64,000 nt of DNA from Aquila chrysaetos chrysaetos (lineage: Eukaryota; Chordata; Aves; Accipitriformes; Accipitridae): NCBI RefSeq assembly GCF_900496995.4, contig NC_044006.1, forward strand, positions 23,741,778-23,805,777, read 5' to 3'. Under the pieces are notes generated by a model. The model was given only the letters and a program-made list of their open reading frames with translations, searched no databases and was not told the origin of the DNA. Shown piece by piece: positions 12,001 to 25,700 of the stretch (its first letter is position 1; each line of letters begins with the position of its first letter). Position numbers and translations under genes: made by a program.

Positions 12001-15000
12001 CCTGCCGTTTATTTTCTCCCCTAGAGATAAAACTTGCGTTACAGAAATGGTCAGTGTCCACTATGTATATAGTTGCTCATCTTTGGCCTCCTAATTAAGA
12101 AGAACTTTTACTGAATAAGGTGGGGTTTTTTCCACCTCTGACTTGCAGGTTTCTACTTGATGCATTCTTAAAATGCATCTTCTTGCATGCAGAAGAGTTG
12201 TTTATTACTTTTTGTCTACTCCTTGCTCAACATCCAGAGCAGCAGATACTTCAGTATGTTAAAACAAATGGTCATTGTTGTGAGGCGCAAAGGTTGTGTG
12301 ATCTGCCTGGAGTTACACAATTAGTATTTGTTTCTGGGAACAGAACTCCGTTTTCATGCGTGCAATACTGTCCTTTCAAACAGGTTTTTGTTTTCCTTTT
12401 CCACATAGAGCACACAGCTAGCACAGTTGATTTGCTGGATGCTGCATTTTCCATTGCAAGAGTTAGTGATTTATTTAGTTACCTGCAAGTTTGCCTGACA
12501 TTTCTTTTAAGCAAGTTGCATAAATAGTAGAAAGGCCATCACTGAAGTGGGGGCTCACCTGAGTCTTAGGATGTGTAATTTTCACACAGAGGGGGAAGAA
12601 GGTCCATGCTTGGGAGTTGCGGGGAAAGGGGAATATGGAGTTTCATATAGATGAAAGGACAGTCAGAGAGGAAAACCCTATGAAATAGTCACATGATTAT
12701 CTCATGTCTCTTATGTATGTACACACAATCTGGGGTCAGAGGCTGTTGAAATACTGTGCTGTCAGGTCAGTCTCTGACCACTACTAAAGGCCACACGATA
12801 CTAGGATGGGAGGCTGTAGGTAACTAACAGAGCTACTGCTCAGTTTAACTTCTTAATGAAGAGCTTAGACAACTGCAAAATAATATGTCATTTTGTCACT
12901 AACTTACAGATTGGATATAGGCATGTGGTGGATGCTACCCTTCAGGAAGAAGCCTGTTCTTTGGCCAGCCTGCTTATTTCTGTGACCAGTAAAGGTGCCC
13001 TCACTTCAATGAAGAAAATGGGGAAGGGTAGCCTGGATCCTGAGAGTATTTTTGAAATGATGGAGGTAAGGAGTTTTGAGCAGTTACTGTCTTGGATGAT
13101 ACTGGATGAGCTGGAACTTGGGTATATGAAAAGCTGCAGTAAGGACTTCGAGACCAGAGATCTTGGTGCTTTGATTAGGTGCACAAGAGACTTGCTGAAG
13201 GTTACAGACAGTTCCTTTGAAATGAATGGATGTTACCTAAACTTTAGAAGCCTGAAATGTATGGTACTCACATTTGTTTCAGTCAAGCACTTCACAGCTG
13301 TAAGACTGTAAAGCTTAAGTTGATAAACTTTAAGAGTATTTTTAAAGAACATGTTCCCTCTCTCATTGTTTCCTTTAAAGACTGAAAGAGCAAAACTCTA
13401 ACATGGTAAAGTCCCTATAGAAGTAGAGATGGTACTTTGAATTGCTAGTGCATGGTGTACTCTTCTAGCACAACTCATTTGGTTTGTGATAAGCTGACTG
13501 TTCTTATCTTACTGTTGTTTTTCTTCACTCCTTTATTGGGTTTCTGATCTGTCCCTACTCCATGAAAATACTAGTATTTGGATGTTGTTCACATCCACAT
13601 AAGAATTCCATTTTAAACCTTTCTTCAGGCTCTTCTTAAGTCTGTTCTCCAGTATAAATTCTCATGCCTGGGTTTGGCCTTCAGCATGAGAAAGAAATGG
13701 GTTTTGAACTGGAGTCAGAATGAAAATTAAATACTTCAAACTGGCTCTGTTTCCTAGAAATCCAGAACTAATTTCAGCATGGCTGTAGTGAGGAATGCAG
13801 ATATTGGAGCCAAGTTTGAAAACAGTTGGTCTCAACTGGAAATTACATGCTGAGTATATATGGCACTTCACTGTTTCATGACATCAATCCAGAGTGCTAA
13901 TCTTGGTGGTACCAGTGGGCTTTTTATGTGCATTCAAAGATGTTACTTACCTCCCTTATCTGGGTAGAGAGGTGTTATCTCTAATCTAGCATCTTAAAGA
14001 AACCAAACTTCCCATGAGTATCTGATGTGTCTTCCTTGATGGATTTTGAGTCCAGTTCTAACTAAATGTCATAGAAGGTTGAGGTTTTGGGTCTAGGGCT
14101 GTCACAAAGAGATGGGTGCTTAAGTCAGGTACAGGTTCATGGTAGAAGCTGGCCTCCCTGCACATTATCTGCGCAAAGCTTTGACCGAAGCCTCTGTTTT
14201 GATAACCAATTTCGCTCTACATTGAGCCCTAAATAGGAAATGAACTTCTGCAGTTCCATTGTATAGCCTACCCCCAAAGACTGTGCTTGAGATTGTGTAA
14301 TGATCATCTAAACACTAATCAGAGATGCGTATGGAAGGTAATAATGGAAAATCTTCAAACCATCCTACTCTTCTTAAGAGCTTTAGTGAACTTGTCCCTA
14401 CTTGATGGTGCAAGGAGTTAAAAGCTTAAGCTCATCACCCCAGGAGTTGTGCTGTCTCTCACTTGCTTTGGAAGAAGTCTTCCCTCCTGGGTGGTGAGCA
14501 GTTTGAAGGCGTGAGGGATAAAGCTGATTGGAAGAAACCAAGATGTTGTCTGGGAGGTCAGAGATTATCTGTTTGGCCCTGCCTCAAACTCAGCTGCCTG
14601 ACTAGGATACCAAGAAAAACAAAAAGGCCTGGGAATGTCCAGTGGAAGAGCTGCATAGCCCTTGCTTGACACCTCCATTCCCTTATGATTTGGCTGCAGG
14701 TCAGAGAGTGTTCAGCTTTCCCTGCCTGGTAGAGAACAGATGTTGTAGGACTTATCTCTTAGGAAGGCAGCTTTATGGGAAAGTTTTGGGAAGCTGCTAG
14801 CATTAGGCTTTTTTTTACTGAGTTTATGATCCAACCCGTAAGAGAGGCAAGCAGGAATAAGAACAGTGTTGTGTCAATACCAAAGCTCTGCACAGTTCCC
14901 CTTCACTTTGACCTGGTGTGAGTGATGTTGTCTTACATTTGAGGAGAATGCAAAAAGTATATCACCCCTCGGGACTCCGGACTGCAGCTGGGATCTTTGT

Positions 15001-16258
15001 CCCAGTGCAGAGCTGTAAAAATTCTTGTGTGTGCCCCCCTTTATTTACCGTCAGTCATAGTGTCTAGCATTGACAGCTACCCTCCTGCATCAAAGCTCTT
15101 CCCAGATTTCATTTGGTACTATGGGCCATGTTCTGTCACCTCGTTCTTTGATTAGAAATGTACCTTATTTTAAGGTTTGTGTGCCCACAATGTTGGCAAC
15201 TGTCATCAACAGGTGAAAGAGAGCTTTGCGGTCAGCTGTATGGCAGGCATAGGCTTCATTGCATAGATCAGGACCTAGCAAACTCAGTTTAATATAATCT
15301 GTCTTTGGCTCTTTCGGGACAGGTAGGCTCTCTTCACCTCTGAATGGAGTCAGTATTTCAGGTCATTTAGAGAAACCCTGGGAAAGGTCTAATAGGCACC
15401 ACTGCTTTAAGATCTTTATTTCAGCATTGCCCAATGTTTCCCTGTCCTGCAGCTTCCACAGATACAATTGTGCATGTGAGAAGAGTAGAGGCTGGTATCG
15501 GAGCTAATCCTGGTGGTTTTCCACTGCTGGAGTTTATTTCTGTAAAGAAAACCTTCTGTTAACTCCTTTAAGGTCCTTGGACAGTACAGAATTGCACATC
15601 GTAATGAAGGATCTGCACACAGACTGACTTGGTGATGCAGCCAGTGTGCATTTTGGGCTTCTTTGGCCACATGACGGGGTGTTGAGCTGGTCTAAATTCA
15701 ACCTGCTGATTCTGAGCACATTCAGAAGAGTTTACTGAACTTTGTATTAGTAGGCTGCTTTGCTGGTCAGGTATCTCGTGTCCTCTGGCAGCTAGCGTTG
15801 CTGCTTACTGCATGTGCTGGCTAATTTGAATGTGTGCTTGTGCCTGATGTGAATTTAATTTATATTCCTGGGTGATCCAGCGGTGCACAGATCCGGTATT
15901 AATGATCATGGAATGCTTCTCTAATGAATGGGAGCACTGCCTTTATGTGTACATTTTTCCAAAACTTAATCAAATTAAAATGAAACTTCCACCACCATTA
16001 TTTTTCTTAATTAAAAGCATATTTTTATTATACCAGCTGGTGTATATTAATCATTAAAGGGAAAATATTTGTCAAAAGGAAGTGTTCCATGAGAGTCGTC
16101 TTCCTGTTAATAAGCATATGTCTCAGATTTGTTTTGCTTTCTTTGCATTGCAGACGGGAAGAAGAGTAGGCAAGTCATTGCACATAGCCCTTCAGAAGAT
16201 TTTGGATGAAGAAGAGAGCTTGGGGACCTCACGGCAGAAAGTTGGATTTCTAGGATGA
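2855..16258 (+). CDS. EXOSC7: EXOSC7 (RRP42), RNA exosome core subunit; last five coding exons
   Basis: EXOSC7 is one of six RNase PH-like subunits forming the ring of the RNA exosome, which degrades and trims RNA from the 3' end in nucleus and cytoplasm. In vertebrates the ring is catalytically inert and acts as a channel. Five exons at 2855-3020, 7093-7163, 11820-11943, 12910-13065 and 16154-16258 splice in phase to 206 codons ending QKVGFLG. These match residues of about 86-291 of the 291-residue human protein almost position for position. The first exons hold the rest of RNase PH domain 1, the fourth and fifth the C-terminal RNase PH domain. The N-terminal 85 or so residues are not in the window and must lie to the left. 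Nothing suggests a pseudogene: all splice sites are canonical and there are no frame lesions. Confidence 0.97.
3021..7092 (+). other. EXOSC7: EXOSC7 intron
   Basis: An AT-rich intron with no supported gene. It contains a T26 run at 4205-4230. I saw no recognisable transposon. Confidence 0.85.
4205..4230. repeat. T26 run
   Basis: An uninterrupted run of 26 T in an EXOSC7 intron, preceded by a C-rich stretch. No retroposon body is recognisable next to it. Confidence 0.9.
7093..7163 (+). CDS. EXOSC7: EXOSC7 exon
   Basis: A 71-base exon between a cctctccag acceptor and a gtaaag donor. It encodes LLECGGNLFDAISIAVKAAL-FNT plus the first two bases of an Arg codon. It belongs to the end of RNase PH domain 1. 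It is too short to stand out as an ORF; it was found from the family and from phase matching with both neighbours. Confidence 0.96.
7164..11819 (+). other. EXOSC7: EXOSC7 intron
   Basis: A 4.7-kb intron. Apart from a short (AAAT)n run near 8504-8520 I see only unique-looking AT-rich sequence. The small ORFs in it show no family resemblance. Confidence 0.85.
11820..11943 (+). CDS. EXOSC7: EXOSC7 exon
   Basis: A 124-base exon between ttccacag and gtaagc. It completes the split Arg codon and encodes 41 residues from IPKVRILEDEEGSKEI through DDPYDCIRL to PCIVTLSK. This is the acidic linker between the two RNase PH subdomains and the start of the C-terminal one. Confidence 0.96.
11944..12909 (+). 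other. EXOSC7: EXOSC7 intron
   Basis: A 966-base intron with nothing recognisable. An open frame at 12120-12527 has no supporting features. Confidence 0.85.
12910..13065 (+). CDS. EXOSC7: EXOSC7 exon
   Basis: A 156-base exon between acttacag and gtaagg, whole codons at both ends. It encodes 52 residues starting IGYRHVVDATLQEEACS and ending SIFEMME. The VVDATLQEE segment is the signature of the C-terminal RNase PH domain (Pfam RNase_PH_C). Confidence 0.96.
13066..16153 (+). other. EXOSC7: EXOSC7 intron
   Basis: A 3.1-kb intron with nothing recognisable. The final 150 bases before the last exon are strongly AT-rich. Confidence 0.85.
16154..16258 (+). CDS. EXOSC7: EXOSC7 terminal coding exon with stop
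   Basis: After a cattgcag acceptor the exon encodes 34 residues, TGRRVGKSLH through EEESLG to QKVGFLG, and stops with TGA at 16256-16258. The C-terminal tail is nearly identical to the human one in its last seven residues. Confidence 0.96.
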   Translation, partial: TGRRVGKSLHIALQKILDEEESLGTSRQKVGFLG

Positions 16259-16755
16259 CTTTTTATTAAATGTTCAAAACTGTTTTTAATTGGTTGTGCA
16301 ATCTTGTCAGTTTGTATATAGAAAAAGGATATTTTCTTGTTCCAGTACCTTTATCCTTCTGGCTAAGAGGCTTTTAAAATGTTACTGAGCATAAAGAAAG
16401 CTACAGTTAAATGTGAATAAGCAAATTTGAGATGCTTTCCATATGGGTAACTGTCCGCACCTAGGAAGTGCACCAGCAGCAATTGATGCAATTGCCTGGG
16501 AAGTCTTGGGTCTGTTTTCAGGAGTGACCAGTGTAGGTTCAACTTAATTCTGTTTCCATGTGTTCCGCTTCTGCAGACGAGCTGCTGTGTTCTAGAGCAT
16601 GCATGGGGTTGTCCTCGGTATGGTACAAGCCAGGTTTTGGGCCTCTTGAAATTTTTTTTTTGCTCACCAGCCAGATGAGAACAGCACTTGGGGGATATCT
16701 TCCTTCAAATTATCTTACTTTTCTTTGAATAAAGTGTGGTTAGATTTCACTATAA
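16259..16755 (+). other. EXOSC7: Probable EXOSC7 3'UTR
   Basis: About 500 bases follow the stop codon before a canonical AATAAA. No coding signal is visible here. The extent is inferred from the poly(A) signal only. Confidence 0.5.
16728..16733 (+). terminator. EXOSC7: Candidate EXOSC7 poly(A) signal AATAAA
   Basis: AATAAA is followed directly by a GT-rich stretch (gtgtggtt), as expected of a cleavage and polyadenylation site. An ATTAAA at 16265-16270 lies only seven bases after the stop and is a weaker candidate. Confidence 0.5.
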
Positions 16756-19700
16756 AAACAACATGGTCCCAAGTTTCCAATTCATATTTTAAACCAAGAT
16801 TTCTTTGCTCACTAGAGCTCTGCCTATCCCTTTTGCCAACAGGCACAATAGTAATCTAGCCAAAACCTCTCACGTTGGCTAAGGAGAAGGGGCATGGCTA
16901 AGGTAGAAGGGAAAATAAGTTAATTTTTAAGAGTTTGATAACTCAGCTGGAAAAGCATAGTGGCTGCCAGTAATGGTCCTTTATGGGGAAAGACAGAAGA
17001 TGGCAGATAAGTTATGCAATCAAGTTGTATCACCAGGTCTTCAAAGCAGTGGATTCCCTCCCTACATCAATTGGCTGACCCAGCAAAGAGCTGTTTATTT
17101 GGCAGGATAGGAAGAGACAACAGATGGAAGAAGTCAAAGGAAAAAGCTGGTTTTCTGGAAGTTGATATTTCAGCTGCAAGTGTTAGAAGCATCATTTTGA
17201 ACAAACATTATGGCAAAAGTTACTACAATAATCCAGGAATCACTGAGCTCTTACTTAAGCAGCATTTTCTGAGTCTCCTGTTTTAATTTCCTAATATCAG
17301 ATTAAGAACATTCTCTTGATTGGAACGTGTCTGGTGGGGAGCAAGGGAAGGTTTTTGCTGAAGAAGAGCTGTAGATAGAGGACAAAACATATTACAGCTC
17401 AAACTAATAATCATGATCACATTAAAATATGTGGTGTACTTAAGGTCCCCAGATCTCTTCAGCCCTTTTCCTAGAGCTCACTCACATAATTAGTCAAGGT
17501 GACTGCAGTACTACTGTGTATTTCAGATACGTGTAGCCACTACTATAACGAGCAGGCAGGTTAAAACAAACAAACAAACAAAAAAGTACATTGTCCCACA
17601 AAATTTGCCCGAGATGTCTATTTTGAAGAGGTGGGATTTTTTCAGTACCTTAAGTAATGGGTTAGGTAGGTTATGGTAGTGCTACGTAGTAACACAGGCA
17701 AGAAGTGACAATGATTATATATGTATCATCTTCAATCACTCCAGTAGAGTTATTCTGTGTGAGGCAAAGACTAACCTGGCATCAGCTTTACAGTAGCTGT
17801 GCTCCATTCCTTGCCACACAAGGCTACTTGTAAGAATGTAGAAAGAAAAGTGAAGGGAGAAAAAACATTTACAGTACCCTAGACTTACCACAGGCAGTTT
17901 TTGTTTGGTCATGTATTGTTTAATGTTTCAGAAAATGGTTAATCTAAATGAAGATTGCAAGTCTTAAACCACAGCCATTCTCTGAATAGTTGTTGCCTGT
18001 TTTATTACAGATACGTGGTTGGATACCAAAAGGCTGCCCAGAGTTACTTCCAGGGTGAATTTTGTAACATGGTAATAATAGTGTATTTCTGCATAGCCTT
18101 TCAGCTGAAGGATCTCCAAGCGTTTTGCAAGTTACATCATTTAAGATGCTTCTTGTCCCCTCTCCAGATCCTTTTAATTTTAAATTGATTGTTATGTGAG
18201 CTGGAGGTAGGGGAGGGAAACCTCACTGTGTTTCAAGCATGTTAACGGACAGCTCTGTGGAGGAGAGTATATGTGCATTCCCTCTCCACTTCTTACTCTG
18301 GCAAATCTTCAGACCATCTGAGATCTAGGCTATGTGTTCAAGATACCTAAAAAGCAAACTCTTGGAACCTGAGCATCTGTGTCAGCTGCCAGCACAGGGA
18401 AACCTGTGGAGCTGCTGTGTATACAAAAATGGCTACTCCAGTCACAAAATACTTGGTACCAAGCACTTCTTGAGAGTGTCACTGTAAATTAACATGGTGC
18501 AAGTATCTGCAGTGCTTCTTCTAACCACGTGTGTCTTCCCCCTGGGTCTTCTGTAGCTGTGTAAGCAGGCACAGAATGAATTGGGAGTCTTCAAGGGGTC
18601 CTATTCCTTCCATACTTGCTACCTGCCATCTGTTGGCATGGAAAAGTAGTGGAGTGGAGTGTGACCCCAGTTCAGACTGGGGCTGCTTCTACCCCTGAGA
18701 TATAAATAATGAGCCTGGCCAAAAGTATTACATAGCTGCTAGTTGGTCTCAACTGCCCCTGGAGGTTTGCTGCTACCAGCTCATGTCCCAGACGGATAAA
18801 CAAAGCTCTGACAGAGGTAAAAGGGCCGACAGCTCTCCCAGTTGATACAACATCTGCCAAGAAATCTTTGAGACTGTGGTTCTCAGGCATGCTAAGGGCT
18901 ATGCTGCCCATTTCTATTTTCTTAGCTCTCTTTAACCCCTCCCTTCTATCCTAAACAAAAATAGCAGTTAGAGTTTTAATAGAGGCTTCAACTGAGACTG
19001 CTCCTGTTCCCATCTGGGCTGGTGGAAAGTTCCATGTGTTGCTGTGCAGATATTGCCACGTTTTCATTGACTCAAGTCCAGTAGAACTAAGAGGAAACAT
19101 CTGTGGAGCAGGATAGCTCTCTGTTTGTCCCAGAAATTAATTGCTTCTGCTGGGAGTGTCGAGAGGCTGAAAGCTGTGTGCTAGAGATGAGGAGTCTAGG
19201 CTTCTACTTGCATTGCCTAAAAAGTACCCAGCTGCAATTTACCCTTTTTTTTTTTTTTTTCCCCTCCCCCATGTATGTCAACTTAAAGGTCTGTTTGACA
19301 GGGACAGTCCCCTTGAAGCAGGAGAGGGCTAGGCTGTAGGTCAGTCAAACTTGGCTGGTTTGCTTCTCATGTTCCTCCAGATCTGTGTTTACTCTCAGGG
19401 TGATGCACAGCAGATTTACCAAGCCCAGGAATCCCATCAGCTAATGTTTCACAACTACAGTAGTGGTTCAACATTGCAGTTGTGTAGTTTGGTGAGGAGA
19501 GGGGAGCTTGTTCTGCTCTGGGGGCAGGGGTGGAGGCAATGGGGAGGAGAGGGGCTATGCCACCTGCAGTCAGGCTTTATGAAAACTTGCTTCAGCACAG
19601 CCTGTTGTAAAGACAAATTTGTGTGAGCCAGAGCTTGCTCATGGCTCCCGTGAGACTGGAGTGTTCAAGTCTCTAAGTCTGTCTTTGAGGGACTCAGCAC

Positions 19701-22700
19701 CTTGATTTGACGTAGATAATACAGAGTTTCTGCATTTTCCCTGTAAATAGGAATTAACTGGGATTTACCACCTTCTGCTAGGACTGCCTCCAGCTTTTCT
19801 TTTAAACTTCAGCAGATGCCACTGCCCTCCTCAGCAGCAGTCTGCAACTGGGACTGAAGCTCTTCAGCTGTCAGCCTCTGTGCTATTCTTCCCTGCTCAC
19901 TGACCTCTCGTCTCCTCTTCCACTGCTGCCAGTTTGCACTCCCCGCCGGTGTGAGACAGCTATTCCTTCTAAGGCAAAATGTGGGTGCTGCTGTTAGCTG
20001 TGCCTCACAGAGGGCAGGTGTCGCCTGCCTGCTCCCTGCTGTCAGGGAGGCAGCTGGTTTCAGGCTGGCACTTTACATGCCTGGTCCCTTGCTCCTTTTC
20101 CTTTGGCAAAGCCCCAGACTCCCAGTGATAGCGCTTGGCCACAGCAGGGCACTTTGGTACCTGTCTCACCACAGAGACTGCGGTGCCTTGGTTTTTCCTT
20201 GGGTCAGCTGCGTTTCTAGCTGTCCAGTAACAAAGACCTTTTTGCTGTTCCTGCAAAACAACGTACTGGTGTTAGTGACTTCCTGGTGATGGTTTCAACC
20301 TCAATTTCATCGACTGGAACACTTTAATAAGGCTGTGGTTATCTTACGAGCTCTATGAACATCTCTGTTGCTATCCTGTTCCCAAGATGAGAGTAAAATC
20401 AGCAGCACAGGCATGCCTGAGTTTTCACATCACACCATTTGTAGATCAGATTTGATCTCCCTGATTTGGACTGAGAAGATCATAGTTACTCCGGCCCCTT
20501 AGCTAATACCTTTGGAGGGGATAAAGGAAATGAAATCTCAGCCGCTTTCTGACATACCGAGGCCCTTCTCCACCCAGCTGGCATGGCAGGGACTGCAGCT
20601 GAGCCAGTTATGCCTGGGCGTTGGAGGTACTCGGAGCCACCAGCCCACAGGCCCTCCCTACCAGAGGAGCTCTCTCACTGCGCATTCTCACTGTGTTTTG
20701 GCAAATGGTAACTCTTGGTATTTCCAAGGTTGGAAACCTGTGGGTTGAAAAGACATGATTTGAATCCTACCTCTCTTCTTTTCCCCCCAGAGACACCAAC
20801 TTTAACCTGATGAGGCTTTTCACGGGCATGGATTGCCTTCTTCCTGCTGTCTGATCATGCACACTTTACTCTGAATTCAAAAAATTAAGGAATTCATGAG
20901 GCTGACATTGAGATTCTCTTACAATCCTTAATTCAGCATCCACAGCTGTATGAAAGCAAACCAGTCGCTCAAAGGTGAGAATGACATGCAACAAGATCAT
21001 AAGCTGGCAGAACCACCATCTGCTTGCCAGTCCTAAAATACTGCCTTTAATTTCAACGGTGACTTCTCTTGAGCTGATGCCGAGACAGGCGGTTTCGTGC
21101 AGCCTGCTCAGTGAACCTACACTGTTAGGAATTTCTCCAGAGTTTTGGTGTTAGATTTAGACTACAGTTTTCCTTTGGCTGGTTGGACTGTGGGACACGG
21201 ATGATGGGCAGGAAAGCAAAGTAGGGAAGACAGCCAGATTTACCCCCAGCCCACAAGAGCTGCATGCTCCAAACAGAAGGGAGGGTGAGTCCTTCGGTGC
21301 AGTTCCTTTTGGAAATGGGAGGATTTTGAGCAGCTGATAGCACTTGAACTCAAGTTCTCCACATTTGGGTCTGGTTTAAGGCCTGAGGATCTCCTTTAGC
21401 ACTGAGCCTTCTGCCCTGTGGCCCTTGGTGAATGTGGGGTAGGGATGTGAGCCCTGCTTGCCATGGGATGTGATGGGAAGGCTCCCTCCTTAGGCTCAGA
21501 GCCAATTTCCTGACGTTGGTGCTGGGGATAACGTTTTGACAAAGTGCTGCCTCCTTGGTTTTCCCCATTATTGTCCTTATGAAAACCACCCTTTCCTGAA
21601 CTATTATCGCATTTCTTCTCAATTGGCCTCAGAAACAATGATCCATAGATTCGGCTCTTTCCATTTTAACCTGTTCTGATGTTGTTTGTGCTGGTGGAAA
21701 TCAGGAACGATGCCAGCACGAGTTCAGGCAGCAGCTAATTAATACCAGAGATTGTCTTCTGTTAGCCCCACTTCCTCGCAGCATATTTTTTACTGTCCAC
21801 TGCTGTTTCTCTCCTATTCCTCTTTGAGGTTACCGTGGTGCCGCCGAGACACGGATCCTCCCCCAGCAGAGTGGATTTGGTCGTGGCAGCAGAGGTATGA
21901 AACCCAGCGTGCTGCCTCAGCCATGGGTCAAGCCACCGAGTTCCAAGGCCCCACACATGAAGATGCTTTTTGGTCTCCCCTTTGCTGTCAGCGCTGGCAG
22001 GGGAGGCAGAAGCCTTCCCAGAGGAGGGGGTCTGCAGGCAAAGAAGAGGCATCGTTCAACATTGTGGTGGCCTGCCTTTGAACTGGTAACTTAGCCTTGA
22101 AAAGCCAGGTCTGGTAATTGCTGATCTTGGTAATAACCGTGTGAATACTGTTATCTAGTCCACCCTTCCACTTTCCAGCCATTGTGTGGTGGCACTGCCT
22201 CATTTCTTGGCTTGGCGATACCTGCTCATTTCCTAGGAGCTGAATCAAAGTAGCCTCTGATCTCGCTGCCCATTTCCTTGCCTAACTGGGCACGAAATCA
22301 CAGGTCTGCATCATTGCCAGGAGCATCCAGCTTCCTTTCGTGGGCTTATTCCAGCCACTGTTTGTTTTGCTAACTGAAAGCCTTCCAAATTCAGCATCGC
22401 AGTGTACTGACTGGGTTTCCCAAAGCCACGTAAACTTTTCTGACTGCTTCCCTGCAGCCCTGGGACAGTTTCCATAAGCACAGGTTCTTCTGCCGTCTGT
22501 TTTTTTTTTCATCTCAAACCAGTTTCCTTTCAGCTAACAGGAGCTACTCTCTGTCTGACCTAGAGACTGTGCTTGAAACCAGGGAGTGAAGTGCTTTTAC
22601 TGGGAAGTAAAATCCATAATTGCACAGATTTAAATAATCAAAGACAAAACCCTCATTTCTTGGCATATTCATAGTCTTTCTACTTCTCATTAACCCTTCC

Positions 22701-25700
22701 ATGAATCAGCTCTTGCTCTCTTTCCCCCAGTGCCTGCTCCTTTTCTCTCCGATGGGCTATATGTGCCTAACGAGCCTCCCAGCTGTTTCTCCTCAGCTCT
22801 GACATTTGCTGCTTCTCTTTCAGCCCCGAAGGCCAAAACCTCGCCATGTCTTCCAGTTCATCTAATAAAAAGGATTACCTCTACCCACCTCCCACGCCTC
22901 CCTTACATAAGAAGCGTGAATCATCGGGATGTCAAAAGCATGATGTCTGCCCAAAGAGCCAACTTACAAAGGACCATTGATATCCCCATTATTTAACTGG
23001 AACCGCAGCCTCAGGCTTCAGCAGGAGCCCAGGCAGAGGATGGGCTGGGTACAGGCAAGGGCTCTCCAGCTTTTAGGTGGCTGTTACCTGTAGCATCCCC
23101 GTTCTGGACCCGCTGTAGCAATGCGTCACGGGTGGGTTCATGGGTGTTTATGAGCTGTTATAACATCAAGGATTTTTTTTTTTTTTTCAGTCTGCAGAAT
23201 TGGAGCAAAGCCCCCTGTGAATAGGTGTTACAGGCAGAGACAAGGTTTTTGAGTCTACTTCTTTTCATTTTTCTCTTTTTCAAGAAAAACGATGGTGGCA
23301 TCCAGCACAGGGACCTGCAGGCTGGCGCAGGGAGAGGCCCCCTTCGTTGCAGACCTCTCCTTCAGGGGCTAATGGAAAGCTGCCCTGCCCTTCTTGTTTC
23401 ACCTGGGGAATCGGAGAAATGCAACACTGGTGGGTCCCAGGCTGCCCTGAAACCAGCGGTTAGGGATCGCTGTCAGACTCCACACCAGAGCCATCCATTT
23501 TCCGCACAGCAAAGAGAGCATTTCGGTTTTTCCCCAGTGTGGCAGGACGTGAATCAAAGCAAAGGCAGGCGAGCAAATCTGGGGCCAAGGAAAACTTGGG
23601 AGCTGCTGAGTTACCGAAAGTACTTTGGATAGGTAAATGCTACTCGAGTGTCAAGAGAAGGGAACATGTATGTAGGTGTCTGGCGTCTCTTGGGCTCCAT
23701 CCCATTTGGGGATAGTCCAGGCAAGAGAACGGTAAATCCCCAAAATATATATTCTCTGGCTTAAATTTCAGTGGGGTTGGGTGTGTGTGGTAAAGGGGAG
23801 TGAAAAATCAAACCCGTTCCTCCTTGGCTTCAAAGCTTGGACTGCAAGGAAGCTCTATTCAGGTAGGATGTAAGGGCAGGGTTTTCCTTATTCAGCAGAA
23901 GTGTGAGGCAGGGTAACACAGTTGCAGCCAACCTAAATCAACAGCAGCTCTTTTTCCAGCCACAGCCCTGTTTATCTCGGACCTTTTACGCTCCTGTGAC
24001 TCCAGTGGTTCACATTGTGCTGGGTGGCATCTTGCCTTAATTTTTCAGAAAAGATTTAAGGTTAATGGCCAATGTCCGGAGCACTTTGTTCTCCAAAATG
24101 CCTGTCCCTCCTCTCTCTATGTGAATTTCCTCAACTTGCTCAGATTGTTCTCGTTCCTCCTGCAGGAAAGACTCACCCGCTTGTGCTGCAGCTGCTGGAC
24201 AACCGCAGCACCCCAAAAAACAGGCAGTGGTCTTGCTTTAGGCTGCAGGGCTGGGACCCTGCAAAGGGGTCTCAGGGAGAACGGCTTTTTGTGGAATGTG
24301 TCTGTCCGTCCCGCACCCCCATCCCGAGTCCAGCTCATCCTGGTTGTCTATTACAGCTCTAGGGGTATTTAGAAGCCTGAATGTTCCCAAAACTGAGTGA
24401 AGACCCAAATTTCTAAGTATTTTTGGTCGCCTAACAACTCAGGTGGCCCCGGGGAGGAGGAGTACTCCTCATTGTACTCAGCCTGACTCCAGGGCAGTGG
24501 GTGTGAAGCACCAACCGGCTTTTCAGAGCCGCCGTGCCTCATGAAGTGTCTTGCTGTTTTGACAGACCCAGCCACGAGATACTTTGGATTATCGACCCTG
24601 GCACGTGCCAGGTTTCCTAAGGGCAAAGTGCAGCTGTAGATTTTGACTCTCAAAAGCGTGAGTACTGCCAGAAGAGGAAGGGAGGTGGTCCAGCGCCGGG
24701 CGGATGCGATGCACTTGGTATGGAGATGGAGCAGCCTTCCTCTTCCTGGGACATCCGCAGCAGGTCGAACATCTTCCCAGCTTTCTTCATCCGTGCTTTT
24801 GCTCAGGCCTGCCAAAACACAGTCCCTTTTCAAATCACTTTGGGGACAAATGTGTAGAGGCTGAGATCTCCCCTTCCCACTGCCTGGTGGGGTGAGGCAG
24901 AGCCGAAACGCTCCCAGCCAGGGCAATGGAAAGAGTTAAAGAGCAACACGATGAGCAGCCCTCAGAGTTTGGTTAAAACTTCTGGAGCTGTTGTTTGGTT
25001 TCCAATCCTAGAGAACCGAAAGCGGTTTTGGAAAAACCGAAAAGCACGTGAAGCCACCGTGAGGTCTGGTGCCTCCGAGGTCGCAGTGTGATGCTGCTGC
25101 TGCTGGGCAGCCCCACAGCACTGACCACCCCTGTCCTTGCAAAATTGCCGTAGGGGTAGGGGACAGTATGGCCAATGCGGCTGTCCTCACCCCCGTGGGT
25201 GGGAATCACCATGAGATGCTCCAGAACCAGCCATGTCAGCCCAGGGCCGGGAGCCACCCTCCATCCCCAGCCGTCGGTGCAAGGAAAAGCGGGGGCAAAC
25301 ACCATGTCAGGCCCTGCTGCCCCCCCCACCCCCAGCCCTGGGTGGGGGGATGCCACCAAGCCACCCTGCATGGGCACAGACTGAAGTCCCTGCAGGGACC
25401 CTGCAAACGGGTGTCCCCTCCAGAGGGGACCCTGTGCAGAGCTGGGAAGAGGTGGGCATGAGGCACCAGTCTCATCTCTCACTGAGAAGCAATGATGGCT
25501 GGATAACCCCGCCAAGGCCACGGTGGAACTGGTTTTTTGAGGTGTAAGAGCTGTCCTACACTCTGAGCAAAGACTACTCTAGAAAAAGAAAAAGCCTTCT
25601 GCCCTCCCCCCGCTGCAGTTGTGGGGGGATCATAGCAGCCCCTTGCAATGGGGAGAAATCAGAAATCTCCGTGCGGGGCCTTGTGTCATGCCATGGCGGG

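Noticed and set aside
16265..16270. ATTAAA as the EXOSC7 poly(A) signal
   Set aside because: It lies seven bases after the stop codon and lacks a GT-rich downstream element as good as the one after 16728.
22730..22996. Plus-strand ORF with an exon-like look in the intergenic region
   Set aside because: It has no family resemblance and no in-phase partner exon.
24369..24926. 185-codon minus-strand ORF in the EXOSC7-CLEC3B gap
   Set aside because: It lies in GC-rich sequence where stops are rare, has no family resemblance, no repeats or motifs, and overlaps equally long frames on the other strand.
24973..25521. 182-codon minus-strand ORF
   Set aside because: Same GC-rich block, with Pro/Gly-rich low-information translation and competing plus-strand frames of similar length.
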